Origin: Chloroflexota bacterium
GTDB lineage: Bacteria > Chloroflexota > Dormibacteria > Dormibacterales > Dormibacteraceae
NCBI GenBank assembly: GCA_005881275.1
Contig: VBEF01000029.1
Location: forward strand, 1 to 51,454
DNA: 51,454 bases
Direction of reading: 5' to 3'
Below, piece by piece: positions 26,515-34,400 of this stretch (its first letter is position 1; every line of letters starts with the position of its first letter). A program made the translations under genes and the position numbers. The notes under the pieces were generated by a model, which was not told the origin of the DNA, searched no databases, and saw only the letters and a program-made list of their open reading frames with translations.

Positions 26515-26729
26515 CGCTTGACCTCCGCGCGCCGCAAGGTGACGGCGAGAACAGGGCAGTCCTCGACCGCTCGCTGCGCGAGCGGGAGCAGGTGTTTGGG
26601 AACGTTGCCCGAATCGACGATCGGGTAACCCCAGTCGTCGAGGCGGATCAGCTCCGGCAGCAGCTCGGCGCACAGCCCACGACCATCGCATTTGATGCGA
26701 TCGACCACGAGCTTGAGCTGGTCGCTCAC
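26511..26729 (-). CDS. Small ferredoxin, 3Fe-4S type
   Basis: Seventy-two residues. Three Cys are placed as in single-cluster ferredoxins: CDGRGLC near the N terminus (two Cys six apart) and CP in EDCPVLA near the end. The missing middle Cys suggests a 3Fe-4S rather than a 4Fe-4S cluster. GTG start overlapping the upstream flavoprotein stop (GTGA at 26729-26726). It likely carries electrons between the NuoF-like protein and the membrane cytochrome. Confidence 0.85.
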   Translation of the reverse strand: MSDQLKLVVDRIKCDGRGLCAELLPELIRLDDWGYPIVDSGNVPKHLLPLAQRAVEDCPVLAVTLRRAEVKR

Positions 26730-27859
26730 GCGGTCCTCCTCATGTCGTGCGCTCGGTGGTTCGCGAACTCGCGGTCGAACACACGCAATGCGGAGGACAG
26801 AAACAGGACGGCACCGTCAGGGTGCCGGCATGCGCCGCGCCCCGGCACCTCGTCGACCCAGCGGCGAAGGCGGGAGAGGTCATTGCCGTCCGAGCTGCCG
26901 TCTGAGATCCGCGAGCACGCATCGGCGAGGGCTCTGAGCCCAAAAAAGCACGGCCCGCACTGCGCCGAGCTCTCGGCCGCGAGGTAGCGCATGATGCCCG
27001 CCGTCTCGCAAACGGGGCACGCGCGGGCTGGAAGCAAACCGATCACGCCGCACCCGAGGCCCAGGCCGTGCCGGCGCAAGGTCTCGTGGTCGAGAGGGAG
27101 TTGCCAGGCCACCTCGGGTTCGACCCAGGAGCCGAAGTACCCGCCCACGAGAACGGCCCGCGGCGATTCGGTCGGTCCGCCGGCGCCTCGAACGGCGTCC
27201 GCGACCGTCGTTCCGCGGTCGGCCTCGAGCACCCCTGTTCTCATCACGGCGCCCGCCAGGGTGACGAGCGTCGTCGCCGGCGCCTGGCCAAGCCGGGCGA
27301 GCAGCCCGATTTGAGCCAGCGTCTCCACGTTCTGGACGAGCGTCGGTGCGCGATCGACTCCCTGCTCAAAGGGCAAAGGCGGCGCAGTGGTCGGCGTCGC
27401 GACGCCATCGTTCAGGAAGTGGATGGCGGCGCTCTCGGCTCCTGCAACGTAGCGCGCCGGCGCGGCGGCAACGGTGACGAGCGCCCCCTCCGGCTCGGTC
27501 CGTTCGCCCAGCGCTCGCAGCATCGCGCTGCGCGCTTTCTCGTGGCGCTCGCCGATGTAGAGGATCACACGCCGCGCGTGTAGGACCCGGGCGGCGATGA
27601 AGGCGCCGTCGAGGACGAGATGGGGACGCCACGTCATGACCAGTCGGTCCTTCTGGCTTCGCGGTTCTCCTTCAGCGCCGTTGACGACAACCACCGCCCG
27701 GCCGCCGGATCGCTTCGCGACCGCGCGCCACTTGGTGGCAACGGGAAACCCAGCGCCGCCCCGACCGACCAGCCTCGACTGCTCGATCGCATCGATGAAA
27801 CCGCCCCCCATCTGCGGCAGCGGACCGAACCGTTCCGGTGCGTCGAGCAGTCGCGTCAT
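26726..27859 (-). CDS. NuoF-like FMN/Fe-S oxidoreductase
   Basis: A 377-residue protein related to the 51-kDa (NuoF) subunit of complex I. The FMN/NADH region GRGGAGFPVATKW and VVNGAEGEP are clear, followed by an SLBB-like region (NVETLAQIG...GAVMRTGVLE) and an Fe-S block. That block reads ESSAQCGPC where NuoF has ESCGxCxPC, so the first Cys ligand is Ser; a later Cys is in GRGACRHPDG and an extra pair ACPVC precedes it. The ATG at 27859 overlaps the upstream cytochrome stop. It probably oxidises NAD(P)H and reduces the adjacent ferredoxin. No other complex I subunits are present here. Confidence 0.85.
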   Translation of the reverse strand: MTRLLDAPERFGPLPQMGGGFIDAIEQSRLVGRGGAGFPVATKWRAVAKRSGGRAVVVVNGAEGEPRSQKDRLVMTWRPHLVLDGAFIAARVLHARRVILYIGERHEKARSAMLRALGERTEPEGALVTVAAAPARYVAGAESAAIHFLNDGVATPTTAPPLPFEQGVDRAPTLVQNVETLAQIGLLARLGQAPATTLVTLAGAVMRTGVLEADRGTTVADAVRGAGGPTESPRAVLVGGYFGSWVEPEVAWQLPLDHETLRRHGLGLGCGVIGLLPARACPVCETAGIMRYLAAESSAQCGPCFFGLRALADACSRISDGSSDGNDLSRLRRWVDEVPGRGACRHPDGAVLFLSSALRVFDREFANHRAHDMRRTA

Positions 27860-28443
27860 CGGACCTCGCGGCGGTCGACCGCCGTGCGGAAGGTTGCGCG
27901 GGCGGAGGCGAGCGGATCGGTGGAGCCGGTGGTCAGGCGGAGGATGATCGCGACTCCGACCGCCGCCACGCACGCCGCGGTGATAGCGAGCATCCACGCC
28001 GACCATGTGTCAGTGCCGGTGCCGAGTCCATGTATGACCCCGACCGGCCACGCCGCGTACGTCAGCCAGTGAATCGCCCGCCACGTGTTGTGACCGAGGT
28101 AGCCGCGCAGAAGGCTTGTGACGGCGATGGCGAGCAGAAGCTCGAAAGAGATGACGCCGAGGCCAAGCCAGAGCGTGCGGTAGTACGACGAGAAAGGAAT
28201 GAGCGCGGCGGCCCAGCCGAGGTGTGTGAACGGATCGACCACCGCCGTGACGATGTGGAGGGCGAGGAACACCAGCGTCATCAGGGCGAGGTTGCGGTGC
28301 AGCCCGGTCGTCAAGAATCGCGGCCATCTGGCGGTCTGGACACGCAGCGCGGAAAGAATTCCGAGCACGACGACGGAGCTCAGCAAGATGAGCGTCACGG
28401 CGCCCGCGCCGCGCGTCGTGTACCAGAGAAGGGTGTCAGGCAT
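27856..28443 (-). CDS. Ferric-reductase-like transmembrane cytochrome b
   Basis: A 195-residue membrane protein with about six helices of the ferric reductase-like transmembrane component family. Candidate heme ligands are His pairs in LHRNLALMTLVFLALHIVT and in HNTWRAIHWLTYAAWPVGVIHG. Such proteins move electrons across the membrane to an outer acceptor. The ATG at 28443 starts 4 bp after the stop of the small Ser-rich gene. With the NuoF-like protein, ferredoxin and ApbE it forms a NAD(P)H-to-outside electron route. Confidence 0.85.
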   Translation of the reverse strand: MPDTLLWYTTRGAGAVTLILLSSVVVLGILSALRVQTARWPRFLTTGLHRNLALMTLVFLALHIVTAVVDPFTHLGWAAALIPFSSYYRTLWLGLGVISFELLLAIAVTSLLRGYLGHNTWRAIHWLTYAAWPVGVIHGLGTGTDTWSAWMLAITAACVAAVGVAIILRLTTGSTDPLASARATFRTAVDRREVR

Positions 28444-28446
28444 GGG

Positions 28447-28740
28447 TCAGTGCGAGGCGCCAGAGACGACCACGCCGGTGCCGGACGAAGAGCTGACTCC
28501 GCTCGAGGGCTCGAGGCTGCTCGAAGAGCTCGAGGACGTCGACGATGTGGAGGATGTCGAAGTCGAGGCCGCCGTCGACGACGTTGACGAAGTCGTGCCC
28601 GGAATGGTCGCCGCGCTGATCGCCGTGAACACTCCAAGGCAGGCGAACGCCCCGACCGCGGTCCAGGCGGTCAGGCGGTTCAGCGCCTGGAGCGCCGCCT
28701 CCCGCGCGCGGACTCTTACCTCGATCTTTGTTGGTTCCAT
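28447..28740 (-). CDS. Small membrane protein with Ser/Thr-rich exported tail ending in SGASH
   Basis: Ninety-seven residues from the ATG at 28740; a possible upstream start at 28764 only lengthens the basic leader. After a charged cytosolic segment comes one membrane helix (AVGAFACLGVFTAISAA), then a tail of about 40 residues made almost entirely of Ser and Thr, finishing GTGVVVSGASH. The last SGAS resembles the (S/T)GA(S/T) acceptor used by ApbE flavin transferases. It is the first gene of the seven-gene leftward operon that also encodes an ApbE protein. No family recognised. Confidence 0.65.
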   Translation of the reverse strand: MEPTKIEVRVRAREAALQALNRLTAWTAVGAFACLGVFTAISAATIPGTTSSTSSTAASTSTSSTSSTSSSSSSSLEPSSGVSSSSGTGVVVSGASH

Positions 28741-28865
28741 GCCTGAAAGCCTGAGGCGCGGCACTGAACCCGATCTAGGAATTGGCTGAGACTTGGCTGA
28801 GTGCCTCCACGGCCGCAGGGCGCGCGTAGGGCGGACTGAATCAGAATTCGTAGTCTGGTCGACTC

Positions 28866-28941
28866 GCCCCCGTAGCTCAGGGGATAGAGCAGGACGGTCC
28901 TAACGTCAAGGTCGGGGGTTCGATTCCCTCCGGGGGCACCA
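28866..28941 (+). tRNA. tRNA-Arg (CCT)
   Basis: A 76-nt cloverleaf with encoded CCA end. Acceptor stem GCCCCCG pairs with CGGGGGC; D arm GCTC/GAGC; anticodon loop GTCCTAA with T33 and anticodon CCT reading AGG; T arm GGGGG/CCCTC around TTCGATT. The first pair of the anticodon stem is a G-A mismatch. It lies between the redox operon and the M23 gene. Confidence 0.93.
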
Positions 28942-28952
28942 GGCGCGGGATC

Positions 28953-30263
28953 TTACGCGGACCAGTTCGTCCCGGGCACCGGCAGGTAAGGCATCGGGTC
29001 GATGACCTGGTCATTGACACGCAGCTCGAAATGGACGTGCGGCCCGGTCGAGTACCCAGTCGACCCCTCGAGCCCGATCACCTGGCCTCGCACGACATGA
29101 TCGCCAACCTTGGTGCTCGTCTCGAGCAGGTGTCCGTAAAGCGTGGCGATCCCGCCGCCGTGGGCGATGACCACGAAGTTGCCGTAACCGATCGCGGTGT
29201 GGCCCACCGCGACTACGACACCGACCGCCGAAGCCATCACGGGAGTGCCGAGGGGCGCCCCGATGTCGACCCCCGTATGGAAGTGCTTGTAGGGACCAAA
29301 GGGGGGCTCGAGCAGCACCGTCGAGGGCCCGAACGGCTGCGTGATCTCGAACTTCGCCATTGGCCAGGCCAGCGTCAGGCCGGCGATGGTGCGGCCCACG
29401 GGCAGCTGGTGGTTGACCATCGCCAGCCCGGTGCCGACCTGAGCCTGAATCCACGCGGTCTCGTACGAGCGGAGGATGAGATCCTGCTCTTGAGACTCGA
29501 GCAGCTGGGTCAGCGCCAACAGCACGTCCGGCGCCTGCCTCTGGAAGGTGTCCTTGGCACTGTGGATCTGAGTCATGAGGTCGGTCAGCTGACCGCTCAC
29601 GTCGGTCTGCCGGCTCATCACCTCCTGCAGCGCGTCGAGGTTCGCGGTCAAGAGATCGAGCGTCGCGCTTTCGCGATCGAGGTCGTCCTGGCGAGCCTGG
29701 CGATCAGCCTGCAACTTCTTGAGGTCTGCCTCCAACCTGGTCTCCAGCGCGTGCGCGCGTTGGCCGGCCACCACCGCGTCGGCGGTTGTGACGAGCGCCT
29801 CGCGAAGGCTGCCGCTGCGCGCGATCAGCATCCAGAACGAGTCCGGCTGTCTATAAATCGCCCGTGACATGACAGCGAGCTGCTGCTTCTCGACCTCGAT
29901 GCGTGCCTCCGTGTCGGCGATCTGAGCATCAAGCTTGGCGATTTGCGCCTCGAGGTCGGCGATCAGCGCCTCCTCGCGAGTCACCTCGGCGGTCAGCAAG
30001 CGCTCGGTGGTCGCGAACTGGTTCAGCGTGACCGTCAGCTTCTGCTGCGCGTCCAGCGCTCTTGCCAGGTCGCCACCGAGCCGGCTCTTCAGTAGATCGA
30101 GGGCGGCCTGGTTGGCATCCACCGGCGCGGCGGGACATGTAACGCGGCTGCCCGAGGCGGCCGCGGGGGTGGGGCATGGCGTGGGTGGGGTAGCTCCAGC
30201 GGCTGTGATCTGCAGCGAAAACGACGCTCCGACCAGCGCGGCGGCCGCCAGCGCGTGTCTCAC
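28953..30263 (-). CDS. M23 (LytM) metallopeptidase with coiled coil, EnvC-like partner of FtsEX
   Basis: A 436-residue exported protein: a signal peptide (about 1-24), a long coiled coil with heptad-like Ala/Leu/Glu/Arg repeats (about 50-250), and a C-terminal LytM domain (about 325-430). The metal ligands are kept, in HTGVD and GPHVHFE, so unlike E. coli EnvC it should be an active peptidoglycan endopeptidase. The GTG start overlaps the FtsE-FtsX stop (GTGA at 30263-30260). In known systems FtsEX moves a coiled-coil peptidase activator or hydrolase outside the membrane during division, and this pairing matches that arrangement. Confidence 0.9.
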   Translation of the reverse strand: MRHALAAAALVGASFSLQITAAGATPPTPCPTPAAASGSRVTCPAAPVDANQAALDLLKSRLGGDLARALDAQQKLTVTLNQFATTERLLTAEVTREEALIADLEAQIAKLDAQIADTEARIEVEKQQLAVMSRAIYRQPDSFWMLIARSGSLREALVTTADAVVAGQRAHALETRLEADLKKLQADRQARQDDLDRESATLDLLTANLDALQEVMSRQTDVSGQLTDLMTQIHSAKDTFQRQAPDVLLALTQLLESQEQDLILRSYETAWIQAQVGTGLAMVNHQLPVGRTIAGLTLAWPMAKFEITQPFGPSTVLLEPPFGPYKHFHTGVDIGAPLGTPVMASAVGVVVAVGHTAIGYGNFVVIAHGGGIATLYGHLLETSTKVGDHVVRGQVIGLEGSTGYSTGPHVHFELRVNDQVIDPMPYLPVPGTNWSA

Positions 30264-32155
30264 TCCCGCGCCTTGCGAAAACCCAAAAACGCGGTCGCCG
30301 TGCCCAGGACCAACCCGGCCGTGATCACGGCCGCGAGCACGTACTGAACCTCGGTCGCACCCACGCCAGGAAGCATCTGGACGTAGATGGCGGACTCGAA
30401 ACGCACGGCGAGCAGGTAGGCGGCGGCGACGACCGCAGCTGCGAGCGCCCCAGCCAGCGCGCCCGTCGTAAGCCCTTCGACGACGAACGGACCGCGCAGC
30501 ATCCAGCCCCGTGCCCCGAGGAGGCGCGTGACGGCGACCTCCTGATGGCGCGAGGTGGCGATTGCTCGCATTGAGTTCGCGATGACGGCGTACGCGACAA
30601 TTGCGAACAGGAGCACGATCCCCGCCGCGATCGAGCCCGCGACCAGCGTGATGTGGCGCAGCCGCGAATAGGTATCCGGGTCATACGAGGTCGGATAGGA
30701 TGCGTCGACCGCGGGATCGCCCTTGACTGAGCTCGCCACCGCCGCCACTTGCGTGACCATGCGGACCCTCACGTCCAGGCTGGCGGGGAACGGGTTTGCT
30801 GAGCTCAGGCTGGAAAGGTTGTCGAGACCCGGCCGCTTGCTTGCCTCCGCCAGCGCCTGCGCGGGCGTCAGCTCTGTCACCGACCCAACGCGGCTGTCCG
30901 CGCGGAGCTTGGCCTTGAGCGCGGCGACGGCGTCAGAGGTCGCGTCAGGGGCGAGGTAGACGCGCACCAACGAGGCCTGGCCGGCCTGGTCTGCCACGAC
31001 GCGCTCGGCAGCGATTCCGACCAGGGCGAGCGTGCCGCAGAGCATCAGCAGGAGCGCGATCGTGCCGATCACCGGCGTGGTGAGCCTGGCATCGCGGCTC
31101 CAGCTGCGGAGGCCGTTGAGGACCACGAGACGGTAGCCGTTCGCCCCGAAGGCTAGAGAGCGTCTCCAGAGCGGGAGTCGCGACGCCTTGGTGACCCGCT
31201 TCGGTCTCTCCCGAACCGGGACGACCGCGCGCCACCAGGGCGCACGAACGGCGACGGCGATGGCGTGGCCATTTCCGTGGCCGTTCCCATTCCTGTTCCC
31301 ATTTCCATTGCCAACGCCGTTCGAAACACCGTTGGCGTGGCCGTTGCCGTTGAGCGCCGGCCGGCGCGCCCCGTTGCTCACCACGCGAGCGCTGGGCAAA
31401 CGCAGGATGCGGCTCGCGGCAAAGGTGTGCCTGTGCGTGGCGACGATCACCGTCGTCCCGCCGGCCGCGGCATCCTCGAGAAGGTGCGTGATGATCGCAG
31501 CGTTCTCGTCATCCAAGGCGGTCAAGGGTTCGTCGGCGAGGAGCACGCGGGGCCTCGTCGCGAGGGCGCGGGCGACAGCGATGCGCTGCCGCTCGCCGGC
31601 CGAAAGCTGATGGGGGTAGGCGCCGCGCCGGTGAGCGAGCTGGACGGATTCCAGCGCCTCGAGCGCGCGCTCCTTGATCGTCCTGTTCGGCAGTTGTGAA
31701 TCGCGAACCTGGAGCGCGAGCACGATGTTCTCGAACGCAGTGAGACGCGGCAGCAGCCGTTGCTCCTGGAAGACAAAAGCTACATCCCGGCGGATCCTGC
31801 CAAGGCCGCGACGCCACCACCTATGCAGTCCGCGTCCGCGCACCCAGAGCTCGCCCGCGTTCGGCTTGAGCTGCCCGTGGACAAGGCGAAGCAGCGTTGT
31901 CTTGCCGGCGCCGCTGGGTCCGGTTACCTCGACCAGCTCACCGAGAGCGACCGCGAAGTTGACGTCCTTGAAGATGGCTTTCTTGCCGAATGTCTTCGAG
32001 ACCCCAACGAGCCTGACCTCCGGTTCGCTCGCGAGCTCGCCGTTGGCCGCCGGGCGGTGTCTGGTCGCCCCGTTTTTCTGCGCCTGCTTGCCCTTGACGT
32101 CGGTGGCGTTTTTGGACGTGCCAGCGCGGCCAGATGTCGCTGGTCGGCTTCCCAC
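30260..32155 (-). CDS. ftsE-ftsX: Fused FtsE-FtsX cell-division ABC transporter
   Basis: One 631-residue frame joins two proteins that are normally separate. Residues 1-45 are a basic Ala/Lys-rich extension. Residues 46-262 are FtsE ATPase: Walker A GPSGAGKT (79-86), signature LSAGE (184-188), Walker B VLLADE (204-209), H-loop THRH. Residues 268-297 are an Asn-Gly repeat linker. Residues 330-631 are FtsX: a membrane helix near 362-386, an outer domain with NPFPASL (454-460), then three more helices. GTG start at 32155 is the first start of the frame. Coupled by 4-bp overlap to the M23 peptidase. ATP-driven control of cell-wall hydrolysis at division is the known role; fusion means one polypeptide supplies ATPase and membrane part. 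Confidence 0.88.
   Translation of the reverse strand: MGSRPATSGRAGTSKNATDVKGKQAQKNGATRHRPAANGELASEPEVRLVGVSKTFGKKAIFKDVNFAVALGELVEVTGPSGAGKTTLLRLVHGQLKPNAGELWVRGRGLHRWWRRGLGRIRRDVAFVFQEQRLLPRLTAFENIVLALQVRDSQLPNRTIKERALEALESVQLAHRRGAYPHQLSAGERQRIAVARALATRPRVLLADEPLTALDDENAAIITHLLEDAAAGGTTVIVATHRHTFAASRILRLPSARVVSNGARRPALNGNGHANGVSNGVGNGNGNRNGNGHGNGHAIAVAVRAPWWRAVVPVRERPKRVTKASRLPLWRRSLAFGANGYRLVVLNGLRSWSRDARLTTPVIGTIALLLMLCGTLALVGIAAERVVADQAGQASLVRVYLAPDATSDAVAALKAKLRADSRVGSVTELTPAQALAEASKRPGLDNLSSLSSANPFPASLDVRVRMVTQVAAVASSVKGDPAVDASYPTSYDPDTYSRLRHITLVAGSIAAGIVLLFAIVAYAVIANSMRAIATSRHQEVAVTRLLGARGWMLRGPFVVEGLTTGALAGALAAAVVAAAYLLAVRFESAIYVQMLPGVGATEVQYVLAAVITAGLVLGTATAFLGFRKARE
31262..31351. 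repeat. Imperfect tandem hexanucleotide repeat coding for the Asn-Gly linker
   Basis: About 90 bp of near-repeated 6-bp units (on the minus strand AACGGC, AATGGA, AATGGG and similar) inside the fused ftsE-ftsX gene, giving repeated Asn-Gly with some His, Val and Ser. Codon variation between units suggests an old repeat, but slippage could still change its length between strains. Confidence 0.75.
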
Positions 32156-32291
32156 CCTTGGGGTCCAGATTAGCCCATGCCAGATGATTCGCGAAACCTA
32201 AACCCCGTCCCTTGGATCCACCTGGGAGGAATGTACTAAGCGGTCGTGTGGATCGCTGACTCCGATTCGCCAGGCGACGTTCTGGAAGCGA
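32156..32291. promoter_or_regulatory. Intergenic region upstream of ftsE-ftsX
   Basis: 136 bp between the start of the fused ftsEX gene and the stop of the GH5 gene, both leftward. It must hold the ftsEX promoter. I see no clear repeat, RNA gene or promoter consensus. Confidence 0.35.
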
Positions 32292-33965
32292 CTAGCACCC
32301 CGCAAGGGAAAGCAGCGCCGGCGAGACGGCGACCACGAATTCGCCGCCGGTCGGCGTGGCGAGCACGAGCCTGCTTCCATCGGGCTCGTCACTGATCACC
32401 AGATGAACGGCACCATCGCTCGAGACCTGGCCCGTGACCTGCCGTGGAACATAAACAGTGGTCGTCGGGTCGCCTGCCCGGCTCTGGGCCCGCAGGGTGA
32501 AACGGCCGTCGGACGGGTCGTAGTGAAAAGTGAGGCCTGGGTCGGCGCTGAGTCGTGGATAGACCCGCGCGAGCATCCGCTCCCTCGAGACGCGAAGGCA
32601 GCCGCTCGACGCTTCCGGCGACGGCGGCGCGAACATTCCCCAGGCTCCCCCGCTGGTCTCTTTCCACGGCCAGAACGCAAAGCCGGTGCGATGCTTCTCC
32701 TGCTCCTCGAGCTGCGGCTTCAAGATCAAGTCGTCGTCCGGCGGTGCGTTCCCGAACTCCGACACGAACAGCGCCGCGTCCATCGCTCTGGACTCCCGTT
32801 CGGCAAACGCATAGCTCTGGTCATAGCCGCCCCACGGGTACGTTGCGTTCGCCGCCTTCTGGCCGGCCAGCGCGTCGATTGTGTAGATATGCGTGTACGC
32901 GTGCATGGCGAGCACGACGTTCGGATACGAGCTGATCGGCAAGCCCAGGTGCGTTGGGAAATCTGTCACCTCGCGCAGCAGGCCGGTGTCGACAAAAATC
33001 AGATGGCGCCGGTCGCCGACCCCGAGGTCGCGATAGCCGCATGAAGCCGGCATGAAAAAACCCGACCAGCACGGCAGCCCGTCGTGCGCGCCGGTGATCG
33101 CATCGATCGCCCTTCTATAGAAAGGAAAGAGGAGCAGGTCCTCGAAGCCCGGAGGAAGATTCCAACCGAGCAGCGGTTCGTTGTAGATGCCATAGCCGGC
33201 GACGACCGAGTCGTCACGAAAACGCCGAGCCACAAAGGCCAGGGCCGCGATGTATTCGTCCTGGATGCCGTCGCGGTCGTACCAGAAGTTCGTGGTCGCC
33301 TGGAGCACGGCCGGGTTGAGCTCGCGCTGTCCGGCGGCGACGTGTGAGGAAAAGCCGTCCGTGAAGGTCGCCCATTCAGGTGCGCCGCTGTCGTATGCGA
33401 GGTCGACGGTCGAGTCACTGGCACCGACGAAGTGGGAAAACGCGTTCTGGTGCAGATCGACGATGACGTACATGCGAAGTGACCGCGCCCAGTCGACGAT
33501 CTGCGCCACGCGGTCGAGGTAAGCCGTGCTGAACATTCCGCGTTGGGGCTCGAGCAGGCTCCACGAGATCGGAAGACGGACCGAGTTGAAGCCCAGCGCC
33601 GCCATCTGGGAAAGGTCGGTCATGCACAGCGGTGGGTAACGACTGGTGCGAGAGTTGGGTGGGCATTGCCCGTCCTGGTAGGCCGCGCGGTCGAGCGGAT
33701 AGACGGGTCCCGAGCCCGGGCCGAACTCGAGCAGTGACGCGGGTATCGCGCCGTGAAGGAGGACGAGGCGGTTCTTGTCGTCTGCGATGTAGGGCCGACC
33801 GCCGGAGGGATGCGCGACGTGAAGCCAGGGCATGGCGCCTTCCGGTCCAGCTGCAGCGGGGGCTTGCGGAGCGATGCGGGTCGCAAGCGAAACGATCAGC
33901 TCGCCCGGATAGGTGAAGGCGCCGATGACGACGATCAGGAGGCCGATGACGAGGCGCGCGATCAC
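32292..33965 (-). CDS. Glycoside hydrolase family 5 enzyme, endoglycoceramidase-like
   Basis: A 557-residue protein with an N-terminal membrane helix or signal anchor, then a GH5 (beta/alpha)8 barrel and a beta-rich C-terminal domain of about 110 residues. Barrel landmarks are GFNSVRLPISWSLLEPQRG, VIVDLHQNAFSHF, acid/base Glu in GYGIYNEP and nucleophile Glu in FVSEFGN. The DLHQNAF block and overall order resemble bacterial endoglycoceramidases and related glycosidases. GTG start at 33965 overlaps the upstream small-protein stop. Extracytoplasmic action on a glycolipid or glycan is likely; the exact substrate is unknown. Confidence 0.85.
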   Translation of the reverse strand: MIARLVIGLLIVVIGAFTYPGELIVSLATRIAPQAPAAAGPEGAMPWLHVAHPSGGRPYIADDKNRLVLLHGAIPASLLEFGPGSGPVYPLDRAAYQDGQCPPNSRTSRYPPLCMTDLSQMAALGFNSVRLPISWSLLEPQRGMFSTAYLDRVAQIVDWARSLRMYVIVDLHQNAFSHFVGASDSTVDLAYDSGAPEWATFTDGFSSHVAAGQRELNPAVLQATTNFWYDRDGIQDEYIAALAFVARRFRDDSVVAGYGIYNEPLLGWNLPPGFEDLLLFPFYRRAIDAITGAHDGLPCWSGFFMPASCGYRDLGVGDRRHLIFVDTGLLREVTDFPTHLGLPISSYPNVVLAMHAYTHIYTIDALAGQKAANATYPWGGYDQSYAFAERESRAMDAALFVSEFGNAPPDDDLILKPQLEEQEKHRTGFAFWPWKETSGGAWGMFAPPSPEASSGCLRVSRERMLARVYPRLSADPGLTFHYDPSDGRFTLRAQSRAGDPTTTVYVPRQVTGQVSSDGAVHLVISDEPDGSRLVLATPTGGEFVVAVSPALLSLAGC

Positions 33966-34189
33966 GAGCTGAAGAGCCAGTAAGCCGTTCCGACCAGAAA
34001 TGTGCCCAGCCCGATCAGGCCGGCGACCAGGCCCCCGCCGGCGCAGGCGGCGCCGCGCAGCTCGCCCCCCGAGGCGCGGATCCGTCTCAGGGAGCGCGTC
34101 CCACTCCAGATCGCGAACGGAGAGAACACGCCGAATGGCAGCGCCAGCAGACCGAGCACCAGTGCCCTGGTCGCCGCGCGGTCTCTCAT
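33962..34189 (-). CDS. Small two-helix membrane protein, DUF4190-like
   Basis: Seventy-five residues with two membrane helices (ALVLGLLALPFGVFSPFAIWSG in part and GLVAGLIGLGTFLVGTAYW in part) around a short Arg-rich loop, resembling DUF4190-type proteins. It overlaps the GH5 start by 4 bp, so the two are coupled. Function unknown. Confidence 0.6.
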   Translation of the reverse strand: MRDRAATRALVLGLLALPFGVFSPFAIWSGTRSLRRIRASGGELRGAACAGGGLVAGLIGLGTFLVGTAYWLFSS

Positions 34190-34201
34190 GCCGTCAGAGC
34201 G

Positions 34202-34393
34202 TTACCAGAACTTCCCGCGACCCAGGAGTATGTAGAGGATGGGGCCGATGCCCCAGAAGAAGGTGATGATGATCCACAGCACCTTCCATGCTCCGCTCAG
34301 GTCGGCGCGGTTGACGATATCGATGACGCAGAGGACGAACGCGATCGGGTGAAGGAAGATCGCGAGCACGACCTCGACGACGAACTTGATCAA
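34202..34393 (-). CDS. Small membrane protein, PLDc_N-like
   Basis: Sixty-three residues with two membrane helices; the segment WKVLWIIITFFWGIGPILYI followed by a basic end resembles the phospholipase D N-terminal (PLDc_N) membrane family, which includes many short proteins of unknown role. Ends 12 bp before the next small gene, and begins 8 bp after the broken aminotransferase. Confidence 0.6.
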   Translation of the reverse strand: MIKFVVEVVLAIFLHPIAFVLCVIDIVNRADLSGAWKVLWIIITFFWGIGPILYILLGRGKFW

Positions 34394-34400
34394 TGCTCGC

